Shown here piece by piece: positions 21,787 through 31,744 of a DNA stretch of 64,000 nucleotides; within the stretch, counting starts at the first letter, position 1; every line of letters starts with the position of its first letter. The position numbers were made by a program, and so were the translations under genes. Where the stretch lies: contig VDMD01000015.1 of assembly GCA_007026445.1 (NCBI GenBank), forward strand, positions 597,553 to 661,552. Reading direction: 5' to 3'. The DNA comes from Schizophyllum amplum (taxonomy: Eukaryota > Basidiomycota > Agaricomycetes > Agaricales > Schizophyllaceae). The notes beneath the pieces were generated by a model that was not told the DNA's origin, searched no databases, and worked only from the letters and a program-made list of their open reading frames with translations.

Positions 21787-22260
21787 CTAGCCCTCGACTG
21801 AGTTGCGTGCTTCCTTATCCCACAGCAGGAGGATCGGCGTGCTTGCCCTCGAGGAGAACATATTCGGACCATTTCCAGGTGACTCACTGCTGTATGCTGC
21901 GATGGGAGGTTGGAGTAGCGGAGATTTGCTTGGAGAGCCGCCGTTGCTGCTGCTGAGCCTCCTATGTCCTTTCACGTTTTTCCCCGAAAAATCTACATCC
22001 CGGTGTTGCTTGTCGTCGTTGTTGACTGGATGCTCCTCGGGGTGTTCCCAGCCTGTCCGTCTCTGTTCGTCGTCTGCACTTGAGCCCGACGGCCGGTTAT
22101 TCAACACTCGGGGCCATGCGGATGCGATCTCGCTCCGACGCAGTGAATACATGTTTCGGTGCTCACCCAGTGCTGCTGCTGTCGATGTTTTGGGTGTTGC
22201 CTCAGCCTGCGTTGATTGCACTGCGCTGATTGGTGATCCGGATGTCGTGGACGGTCTAGC
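21787..22260 (-). CDS. Tentative hypothetical protein or gene fragment
   Basis: A minus-strand open frame of about 155 codons that reads like true protein: mixed charged and Ser/Pro-rich sequence with few biased runs, e.g. RRTGWEHPEEHPVNN and RRLSSSNGGSPSKS. There is no good ATG. A possible intron (22261-22328, gtgagt to ctag with a GCTGAC branch site) would connect it to an upstream exon, but none is convincing. The overlapping plus-strand frame 21803-22342 is Cys/Ser/Leu-rich and more likely its shadow. Function unknown; it may be a truncated gene. Confidence 0.3.
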   Translation of the reverse strand, partial: ARPSTTSGSPISAVQSTQAEATPKTSTAAALGEHRNMYSLRRSEIASAWPRVLNNRPSGSSADDEQRRTGWEHPEEHPVNNDDKQHRDVDFSGKNVKGHRRLSSSNGGSPSKSPLLQPPIAAYSSESPGNGPNMFSSRASTPILLLWDKEARNSVEG

Positions 22261-22952
22261 CGGAGGACCCAGGGGACCGCAGACCAGGAGTCAGCGATGT
22301 CTTGAATGTGCTCGAACTCACGAGACGTGTACCAGCAGGTAGACTTTGACTGACGCGATCCTTATACCAGTCTATGCAGTCGAGAATACGCCGCAGTAGA
22401 GGACATACCTATGTATGCAGGCAAGTACAGTAATGCTGCATTCCCGCCGCCACAAAGCAGACTCTGACGCCTCCTTCCAGGACAACCGGTGATCCGCCCC
22501 TTGACGCCCACTTTACAGAATGCACCGCGTTTCCATTTACGCGGCACACATCCTGACTACTTCCCTGATCGCGCGTTCAACTGGCAAAGGGGACCCGAGG
22601 TGAAGTCGACCTTCACGCTCCCCCCTTATTGCCCGACGTTCCATATCAAAAGCGTGGTGTGCGACCAGCCCCGCGGGCGTCAGATGAGGAATGATACGCG
22701 TCGTGTCACAAGCACGTCTATGGCTTCCAGGGTGCGAGCTCGCAGCAGGCTTTGGGATGCATTCTATTCACTTCACCCGCCAGGCGCCTAAGGATCGAGG
22801 ACCACCTTCGGAAGTCTTCCCTCCCACATCGGAAGTATGGTACGGTCCGATCCGCCGGGGCAAGCACCACCGGAATGGGGATGGAGACCCCACGCCCGTC
22901 ATCAACTTATCACCGCACCGCTCCGTCAGCCGCCTAATGCTCTGAAACTCGA

Positions 22953-22958
22953 TATAAG
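22953..22958 (+). promoter_or_regulatory. Probable TATA box of kynureninase 3
   Basis: TATAAG, 86 bases upstream of the ATG at 23039, followed by a strong C/T-rich leader (22981-23038) of the kind seen in front of well expressed fungal genes. Confidence 0.5.
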
Positions 22959-23038
22959 TACACCAGCAGCGGTGCAGCGCCTTCCTTACCTTACCTTCTT
23001 CACCTTCTCCCCTTCTCCCTTCTCGTCTCTTTTCCGCT

Positions 23039-24614
23039 ATGGCCACCACCAGTCTTGTACCGTACGTCTCTGAGGACAACAACCAGCGCCTAGCGCCCCT
23101 CGCAGACGGCGCGTTCTTCCTGCCAACGAACAGGGACATCGACGCGTACAGAAATCCCGACCAGGGTATGTACCACATGTGAGGGGACACGGACACGTTG
23201 GCTGACGAAGTTGCAGATGCAACGGCTACATACGTTTGCGGCGCGTCATTGGGACCTTTCCCAAAACGCAGCAAGGTGCGGCTTGATGAAGAGCTCGATA
23301 TCTGGCAGAAGCAGTACGTCACGCGCCCGGCCCCCTCTGCGCTTCTGCTCACGGTCCCTCTAGGGTCGTCATTGGCCACTTCAACCACCCGCTGAAGCGG
23401 CCCTGGAAGCGGTACACCGAAAACGTCGTCCCGCTTATGGCCGAGGCTGTTGGCGCGAAGGAAGGCGAGGTCGCGCTCATGGGCGCGCTGACCCAAAATC
23501 TGCACACCATGCTTGACTTGTTCTACCGCCCGACGGAGGGTCGCTACAAGATTCTCTGTGAGGCGAACGCATTCCCGTCAGACCAGTACGCGATGGCTAG
23601 CAAGGTTCGCGCCGCTGGGCTCGACCCGAAGACCGCGATCCACCAGGTGTACCCGCGCAAGGGCGAGTACGCCGTGACGGAGGCAGATATTTACGAGGCG
23701 ATTGAGCAGGAGGGCGACAAGATCGCGGTAGTTCTCTTCGCGGGCATTCACTACTGGACGGGGCAGCTGTTCTCGATCAAGGAGATCACGGCTGCCGCGC
23801 ACAAGAAGGTAAGCTGAAACGTCATTCCGTGCACGACGACGAGTTAACGACTACGGTTAGGGATGCATTGTTGGATGGGACCTTGCTCACGCGGCGGGTA
23901 ACGTCACTCTGTCCTTACACGACTGGGGCGTCGACTTCGCCGTCTGGTGCAACTACAAGTTCCTCAACGCTGGCCCGGGATCTATTGGCGCGCTTTTCAT
24001 GCACGAGAAGTGGAACGAGGAGAAGACCCCTAGGTACGCACATCCTCCGGCATCGATGCTTGCCATTCTCTGACAATGTCTGCAGAGCTGCTGGCTGGTG
24101 GGGCCACAAGCTCGAGACGCGCTTCCAGTTCTTGCCCGAGCACGACCCGATCCCCGGCGCGCAGGGCCTGCAGGTGTCCAACACGGACATCCTGTCGTCC
24201 GCCGCCGTCCTTGGCGCTCTTGAGACGCTCAAGGAGGCGGGCATGATGGAGCCTGTCCGTCAGCGCTCCATTCAGCTCACTGGGCTTCTGCAGACGCTCG
24301 TGATGAAGAGCAAGCACTACGTCCCGCTCGCGCAGGCGTCAGAACGGAAGACGCCCGGCTTCACCATCGTCACTCCCCTGGAGGCCGACCGCCGCGGCGC
24401 GCAGCTCAGCTTGCTCTTCCTCCCGACCGGACAGGGCATCATGCAGAAGATCTACTACGCCATGAAGAGCTTCGGCGTCATCGCGGACGAGCGGCCACCC
24501 GACCTCTACCGCATTGTGCCGAACCCGCTCTATAACTCGTCCGACGACATCGTGCGCGTGGCAGAATGCCTCAACGCGTCGTTCAAGTTCGTCGAGACGC
24601 AGGCCAAGTTGTAG
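23039..24614 (+). CDS. Kynureninase, paralogue 3
   Basis: Third PLP-dependent kynureninase: exons 23039-23165, 23217-23313, 23364-23808, 23861-24033 and 24086-24614 join in frame to 456 residues. The third exon, 445 bases, equals the sum of exons 3-5 of paralogue 1 (89+134+222), so two introns are missing; the intron after residue block TPR matches paralogue 1. The cofactor lysine is present in [12 protein letters not shown], and [11 protein letters not shown] is kept. It departs from its relatives at [10 protein letters not shown] (Ala for Asn in the GNSLG motif) and [11 protein letters not shown]. The TATA box and pyrimidine leader suggest strong or inducible expression. Same reaction expected, perhaps with altered preference. 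Confidence 0.95.
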
Positions 24615-25113
24615 ATGCTGATGCTTGCTCTTCTCTTTGCTGTCGTATCTTCATCTCCGCCCTCATATCTCGTTCTCGTCGCGCAACCAACCGCAGTCAC
24701 TCCCTGGTGCCCTTGCTTTCGATTTCATCGCAAACTAACTGTGTTACTACGTGTATTCTCTCACTATCCTCGAGTTATCTTTATTCCGCACACCCTCCGA
24801 CGCTCGTTTGCATCTTATTTATCACCTTCTCCCGGTACACGTTGGACTTTAGGGTAGATTACGCACACGTTGTAGCCCCAGTACATAGTTAATCGCCGCC
24901 TATTTAACTGTCGCTCCGACCCAGGTGCTCGGGTGGCACGGCTAACTATTTACTATCTAGTAGAACGCGCTCAATGATATTTAACATCGACTTCAACCAC
25001 GTTGCAAGCTTACCTGAGTGATACGTTTGATAGTGACTTCACTTCTGAACAAGCCTCATATAAGTGGATTGAGACGCGTACATGAGTTAGTACAACAATG
25101 GGCCGGTGTACAA
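24615..25113. other. Intergenic region between convergent genes
   Basis: About 500 bases, pyrimidine-rich near 24640-24850, between the 3' ends of kynureninase 3 and the small secreted protein gene. Nothing further recognised. Confidence 0.4.
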
Positions 25114-25694
25114 TCAAAGAAACTCAAATCGATCGATACTCCAGTCGACCATGAAGAAATCGTACACATCCCTCGGATCGTAAAATTGCCAAGTTGCAGT
25201 CGTGAGCAGAATGGTGTCGCTTCTGCAGCGCTTGTCGAAGTCGTCACAGACGCCAACGATGGGCGTGTAAACGCTGGTATAGGGCGGATTCGTCGCTGTG
25301 GACACAGGTTAGCCTTCGCAATGCACACGTGACGGGCCGGAAGTTCGGACACAGCAGTCGCAAGGCAGTTGAACGTTGAGGCCCAAAGACTCACTTGTCG
25401 CGTTGATATAGCGGGCAGCATCGTCGCAGGATAGCGAGTATCTGTCCCAGACCTCAGAGGACACATATGCGCCCTTCATCATGTACGTCGTCAACTTTCC
25501 GCAGGTGCTGAGCGTGTTGTCAGGGGGAAATGAGTGTGCTAAGACGAAGAGGTCAGTCGTTTTCAGTTGCTCGGAGGTTAAGGGTGAGGATACGCACCGA
25601 ACCCGCGCGTGACACCCTCAGCCAATTGGATGAAAAATGTAAGAACCAGAGTCAGTAGTGTGGCTATCCGTAGAGCCATCGACGTGAGTGCCAT
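25114..25694 (-). CDS. Small secreted cysteine-containing protein
   Basis: Three exons starting at ATG 25694 give roughly 135 residues. The first encodes a signal peptide (MALRIATLLTLVLTFFIQ, cleavage likely after AEG). The second has CGKLTTYMM and YSLSCDDAARYINAT; the third has VCDDFDKRCRSDTILL and ends WSIDRFEFL. Four cysteines in the mature part suggest two disulfides; NAT is a possible glycosylation site. Introns are canonical (gtgcgt to tag, gtgagt to cag). The family is not recognised. It sits next to another secreted-protein gene on the same strand. Confidence 0.65.
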
Positions 25695-26159
25695 CTTGGG
25701 TATACGCTTGGAAAAGAGCGACTATGGGCGCCCTGGGCACTGGAGAACTCTTCCTTCGGTGTGGTAGGAGGCAAAGAGCGGCTGGAGGCAAAGCGGCGAA
25801 GTTCAATTGAAGTAATCGCCCTGACGGGCAGCTTGATCAGGAAAGGTACGGAGCCTAACTCAACGTTGTCAGGCACGTTGTTTATTGTCCAACCTGTGTC
25901 CAACCCTCGCCAGAGTGGCAGAGCGGTCTGAAGAACAAGGTCTGTTCCACCATCTGCGTGAGTGGACCAGCACATAACCATTCATTCACCTAACAATGAA
26001 GAAAAGGCGGGATCATTCACTAAGTAGCAAGGGGAGAAACAACAAGGCATAGATATCCAACAACAATACATACTACACGAAACAATCCGATATGAGAGAA
26101 TAGACACCTTGGCGCAAGACGAACCAGCTTTGTAGTTGTAAGGCTCGACTGCGACCAAT
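25695..26159. other. Intergenic region between two secreted-protein genes
   Basis: 465 bases between same-strand genes; upstream promoter of the small secreted protein gene. Only shadow-like frames are present. Confidence 0.4.
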
Positions 26160-27764
26160 TTACTCCGGACAATTCCCGTCCATATACATGACAGCATCGT
26201 CGGGACCATACTGCAGCGGGTTGCACCTAGGGAATGGACGGCTATAAACTTCCTCGTATGGACAAGAGATATGAGCCACTCACCCTGGAAGCTTGTCCAG
26301 CTTTACGCCCGTACCACCGATGGTCTCGGTAACGACGGGGTCGATCTTACACTGGTCCGCGACAGCACTGTCCTGGACCGTTAAGTAGCTGCAGGCCTCC
26401 GTCGAGCCGTAGCCGGTGTCGTCATTCGGGTTGTCACACTTGTCGATGGCATTCTGCAGAGGTTCAAGCTCCCATCCGTTCTGGAAGTCACCGTGCCACG
26501 AAAGGCCAGTAGGGTCACTGTAGGTCACGTCAATGTCCTTTCATAATGCTGCAGTGGGCGGACGCACCCAGTGGCGTAGACAAAGGGCCAGCCATCCGAC
26601 TCGCTCCACCGGTCAGCGAAAGCGTGCACATCCCAAGTGACCTGTCGCGATTTAGCCACATATTGACCCGCTATCAAGTGGCGTACACACCTCGTACAAC
26701 AGCTTCAGGAGGCCAACGGGGTGGGTATCGGGGCAAGCGCCGTTATCGAGACCTGTAAGGAAGGCGACATGCGATTGGTCCGCGGACTCGACATTCTGTG
26801 AACGCCGTCAGAGAAGCTGCGCTGTCCGGCTGATCACACCAACATACCTTTCCATCCCAGCAAGCCGGGAAATGAATACGAGCGTTGAGACCGGACTCGC
26901 AGTCGGTAGTGGGGAATCCGTATCCTGGAGACCGTGTCAAACATGCACGGCAAGTACAAATTATCTGCCATACCATCGTAGCCGTCTGCGCTACCGTAAC
27001 GGAGGCAGGAATAGAACTGAGCGCGCTCCGAGAGAGCCTCCTGCGAAGAATCGTCCAACGCATACTTGGTACCGCGTCTGGTAGGGTTACCCGAAATCAT
27101 CTTGAAGCCCTCGGGGAAGGCCTTGAGACCGGCACCACCGTTCCTCGCGTCCTCGTCGCCTCGGTTTTGGTAATAGATGAGCAGTCCACCGTTGGAGACT
27201 TCCTCGAATTTGCCGTCGGCAGGGTCCTTGAAGTAAAGCTTGGGGAACCCTGTATGCAGGCGTCAGATCGAGGAGGTTCAGGATCAACGGACTGAATTCG
27301 TACAATAGTTGGTCTTGTCCTGCAAGGGGTGAGCATATACTCAACGCCCGTAAGTGCAGGGAAGCTTACCTCGACGACCTTGCAGGAGGTGCACTCCGAG
27401 TCGAGGAGCGAATCGTATGTGGCGTTCGCCGCGAAGTCTAGATAAGCGTCAGCGCGGAATACCAATGTCGTGGGAGGCGCTGCGCGTACTTGAGCCTCCG
27501 TGAATCGTCTGTTGAAAGAAGTCGTCAGCGGCGGCCTCCCTGGAAAGGGCCTTGACGTACATGAACGTGGTTGGAAGGAATCTGGCCGAAGTTGATGATA
27601 GGATCTATTCTTTCTGCGCGCCGTTAGCATTGGTAGTATATATGGTCAAGAAATGATGGGCACTCACCGGAAACCAGTGGCGACGTGCAGGCGACGCGGA
27701 ACCACGCATGGGCCCCGCCGAAACCAGAAGAAACGAGCGCAGAAGTGAAAAGGAGCGAAAACAT
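26160..27764 (-). CDS. DUF1996 domain secreted protein
   Basis: Secreted protein of a large fungal DUF1996 family, thought to act at the cell wall or outside the cell, biochemical function unknown. Signal peptide MFSLLFTSALVSSGFGGAHA in exon 1. The domain follows in order across about ten exons: DPIINFGQIPSNHVH, IHGGSNFAANATYDSLL, SECTSCKVVEDKTNYW, FPKLYFKDP, GLLIYYQNRG, QFYSCLRYGS, GFPTTDCESGLNARIHFPACWDGK, HVAFLTGLDNGACPDTHPV, SWHGDFQNGW, and the C-terminal CNPLQYGPDD to NCPE. The splice joins checked hold frame. TATATAA on the minus strand at 27804-27810 fits a core promoter 40 bases upstream of the ATG. Confidence 0.9.
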
Positions 27765-28531
27765 GGCGACGGGACCTGCGTACAACCATCGCCCGTGCCC
27801 TCCTTATATATGCGCGGATGTGTTTGGGACCGTGGCACCACGACGACGATCTCTCTATGAAGCCCCGATGGCATCGCATCCGCCCGCACCCAGACACTGC
27901 ACCGTAACGATGCGGAAGTGCCACTGTCGTGTACGATCTGCTGCCCAGCGACGGCTCAGCAGTCTCAGACCTCCCTCGGGATCAGCAATATCAGGGCCTG
28001 CACGCTGCATCTGCGCACGACACAATAGCCGCTGTAGGCAAGCGAGGGGGCGGCGTGATGAAGCCAGTAGCGGGCGTCGCAAATCAATTGTGCGCGGTTG
28101 GCAGCCCCTATATGCCGCAGGTGCGTCAATATCGAGCTTTCAGGGGAGGTACAAGAGGCGTGGGAATCAGCAAGGGGGAAGGACATACATCGCCCTGTGT
28201 CATTCCCTTCACTTTGAATGCTGCCCCGAGTGCGTTCACAGCCCAGTCGTGAAGACGGCGTCGATAGGCCACCTGTAGACCGCACGGCACGCAGGAAAAG
28301 CTAATCACATGTCCCAAAGATCCTCGAGTCGCATGAGGACAAGAGGGCGGTAAGCAACAAGGAGCGCGGTCCATATATTGGGATGGGAGTAACAGAGCCT
28401 GCGAGAGCTATTGAATGGCATATTCCCCTGAATGTGGAAATTAGGTCGCCCACTCGTCTCTGACGATAGATTATCAGTAAATGATACACAACAAACGATA
28501 CAGTACAAGCAGTGGTGCAAAGCGCATTCTT
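27765..28531. other. Intergenic region upstream of DUF1996 gene and downstream of PRP28
   Basis: About 770 bases. Several open frames of 60-100 codons overlap on both strands without protein character. A TATA box for the DUF1996 gene is at 27804-27810. No RNA gene recognised. Confidence 0.4.
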
Positions 28532-31240
28532 TCAACCAATATCGTCAGGGTCCCGCTTCCTCTTCATGTCCCGCGTGACTTTGTGTTGCGCCGACTCGTG
28601 CTTGGCAAGCTCGACAGACACCTTGCTGACGGGGCTCTTCGAGATTTCTGGGTGCAAGAGTCAGTACAATTCGACCTGAAGAAAAGGGCGATAAAATCGA
28701 CGTACCTTGCTTGAGATCGTACATCACCTCATCGTCTTCGTTCGTCAAGAACGTGATCGAGATACCCATCTTCCCTGCACGACCGGTACGACCTAGATTA
28801 TCCGTTGTGAGTCAACATCTCCTGACTTTGGGTGAGTTCCGCACCAATACGATGCACGTATGCCTCGATCGTGTTCGCCATCTGGAAATTGACGACCAAG
28901 CTGACGTCCTGGACGTCGATACCACGACCGGCAAGGTCGGTGGCGACGAGAATATCCGCCTCTCCAGAACGTAGTGCGGCGAGGGCCGCCTCGCGCTGCT
29001 CTTGATTCTTTCCTGAGTGCAGCGTGGATGCCGACCACTAAGATGATTTGATCAGCAGATGCGGTAAACGATGTGAGCTCACGTACCCCGGCGCGGCTGA
29101 GGTCTTTGGCAACCATGTCCGCCATCTTCTTCTGGTTGACGAAGACAATGATGGGTGATGCGTACTGCCCGCTGTTGAGTATCTCGAGCAGACGATGCCT
29201 GTGATGTCAATCAGCACAAGGGCACGAGGAAACGAGGGAAAAGCCCACTTCTTCTTCTCGTCTCCATTGACAAACTCGACCCGCTGCTCGACGGTGTCGA
29301 CCGCGCGGCCAGCCTCGCCGATGGTGATGATCGCCGGCCTACGCAGATACTTACGCGCCAGCCGTTCGACAGCGGGCGGCATCGTTGCGCTGAACAGCGT
29401 CGTCACGCGCGTACGGCCCTTCTTCACCAGCTTCATGCGCTGCTCACCGTCGATCATCATCATGTGGTCGTCGTGGCGCTTGCGACTGTCGTCCACGACC
29501 ATCATGTCGCCCGCTTCTTCGCCCACCATCGTCTCCGCGGGCAGCTGGTCGAGGATGAAGTTCAAGTCGGGCTCGAAACCGAGGTGCACCATTCGGTCTG
29601 CCTCGTCCATGACGACGTAGCGGCACTGGCTGAGGACAATAACATGACGTTCAAGGACATCCTTCAGGCGACCAGGCGTGGCGATAATAATTTCGGCGCC
29701 CTCACGGAGGTTGAACTGCTGCTCTTCAACCGCGCGCTGTAGTCGAAGTCAGGACAAGAGAAGGACTGAGAGGTTATGTACTTACACCACCAACGATGGA
29801 CACACAAGTGAACCCAAGACCGCTGGCAAATTTGCGCGCCTCCGACTCGATCTGCTGTGCCAATTCACGTGTGGGTGCAAGGATGAGAGCGAAAGGTCCC
29901 AAATGTCGGTTCTCATCCGTGAGCGGTGCAAGCACAGAGATGAAGGCGAGAAGCGGTATGACGAAGGCCGCGGTTTTACCGGAACCTGTAGAGCTTTGAG
30001 GACACTGTCAAGTCAAGACATTACAGCGGACACACCTGTCTCCGCGATACCGATGATATCACGGTTCTGCAACCCAATAGGGATGGCCTGCCGTTGGATA
30101 GGTGATGGCTCCTTATATCCAACTGTCTCAATAACCTCCAAGATGGTAGCGGGGATGTCTGACTCCGCCCAGGACCGCAAAGGGTGCGGTATTTGCCCTC
30201 CACGAGCCGCAATACTGAAGTCTTCGCGGAAGATACGCCAGTCGCGCTCCTTCATTTCGTCCAGCGCCTTCTCCGACCAGTGTCGCTCGTCTGTGCCGCT
30301 CTTCGCTGCGCGTCGCCGCTCCATTGGGTCCGCGTGATGATCCTCGCGCCCCGCGCCATCCATGCCTGCGACGCGTCCACGCCCGAACATGAGCGCGCCA
30401 CCCGCCTGCCCGGCAGCCGCAGGCGGAGCAACGCCCGCAGCAGTGTCGTCCTGCGCATCCCAATCGAACACGAACTTGCGGTCGTTCATTTTGCGAATCT
30501 TGCGCTTCTTGCGATCGACACCGAGGTACCGCGAGCGAATGGCGGACAGGTCGGAAGTTGTCAGTTGAGGCGTGTAGGACGCGTTGAGGTCGTTGTCGGC
30601 CTGGGAAGGGGAGGCGCCGTCAGCTGACCCAGGGACGGGGGGCGGGGCATGGAGCCTGAGGGTTTGCCGCGGTCGGCGCGTGGACCGGTTGGGACATTGT
30701 CGAAGCTGTTGTCTGGCCGTCGCTCGCGGGTATCCCGGTCCCTGGCATCGCGTTCTCTGGCATCACGGTCTCTTTGGTCCCTGTCTCTGTCTCTGTCCCG
30801 GTCGCGGCCTCCTCGGTATCCGCCACGGTCCCTCCGTGAACGGTCGCGGTCGCGGTCTCTGTCCCGGTCATCGGGACGTGAAGAGTATCGGTCGTCAACT
30901 GTGTCTCGTCTTCAATTCATATCGTGCATGTGAGAATGGTATCACGCACATCTACCACTGCCGGTTGCGCGGCGGACCTCTTCTGCGCGACGCTCAAGCT
31001 CCTCGCGCTCCTTGCGCGCACGCTCTTCCTTGTCCTTGCCCTCGCGGATCTCTGCTGCACGCTTTGCTATAGCAAGCTTGGCACGCTCTTCTTTGGAAAG
31101 GAATTTGGGCTTGAAGGTCAGCTTGTGAGTTTGATGTCAAGAGCCGGGAGAGAGGTGCTCACCTTGGCCGCGGCTTCTTTCTCTGCGCGCTGCTTCTGCA
31201 GCAGCGACTCAATGGACAGTGGCTCTAACTTGCTAGCCAT
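28532..31240 (-). CDS. PRP28: DEAD-box pre-mRNA splicing helicase PRP28 (DDX23)
   Basis: ATP-dependent RNA helicase of the spliceosome that swaps U1 for U6 at the 5' splice site. Start [14 protein letters not shown] at 31240. An N-terminal charged region with runs of RD/RE dipeptides (about 30780-30890), then [20 protein letters not shown], a block specific to this family. Core motifs in order: AETG-SGKT (split by an intron), [62 protein letters not shown], and [13 protein letters not shown]. It ends [10 protein letters not shown]. One base appears lost in the six-G run at 30637-30642, between the RD-rich region and the [10 protein letters not shown] block. Confidence 0.95.
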
Positions 31241-31679
31241 CTTGCAAAAGGGGCTCGACCTGGCGTCTGACGTTCCGGAGACGCGGCTGTCGTACTTGAC
31301 GATGAAGGTAAGAGGAAAGTCGCGAAGTCAGCGCTAGCCATCGCACGTGGCTACATCACACTTCCCAAAAAGGTTGAAGGACCATCGACTTCACTTTGGC
31401 GCCGACCGTTCAAATGTTCACACAAAGAGCCCTCTATGATCCATGTTTATCAGAGCTGCTACTGAAAGAACCATAAATGCTCGTCAGCCAAATTAGACAA
31501 GACACGGGCATTGCATTAGTGAGGGGATTCACTGCCGCGTTTAGCTCGTATTCCATGGATAATGGGTCCCGGTATGTGCTCAGAAGGACTGGGACCTGTT
31601 TCTAGCTAGCCAGTGGGAACAGATTGGAGCCACATGCTATCATGTTTCCCTTCCCTCGCCACACTTCCATATCTTCAAG

Positions 31680-31686
31680 TATAAAA
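31680..31686 (+). promoter_or_regulatory. Probable TATA box of WW-type membrane protein gene
   Basis: TATAAAA, 65 bases upstream of the ATG at 31745, in the usual spacing for a fungal core promoter. Confidence 0.5.
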
Positions 31687-31744
31687 TCGCACTGTTCCTC
31701 ACTTCGCCACACAGCCGTGTTCTTGCCCCCTACCTTCGATCGAC

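Noticed and set aside
21803..22342. 179-codon plus-strand open frame rich in Cys, Ser and Leu
   Set aside because: It lies opposite a more protein-like minus-strand frame and has the composition of an antisense shadow.
25909..25980. tRNA-like stretch with TGGCAGAGCGGTCT
   Set aside because: It resembles an A box, but no B box (GGTTCGA) or matching acceptor stem follows; no tRNA call is possible.
27965..28374. Overlapping frames of 80-107 codons between DUF1996 and PRP28
   Set aside because: Frames of similar length on both strands, no splice continuity and no recognisable protein; typical of G/C-rich non-coding DNA.
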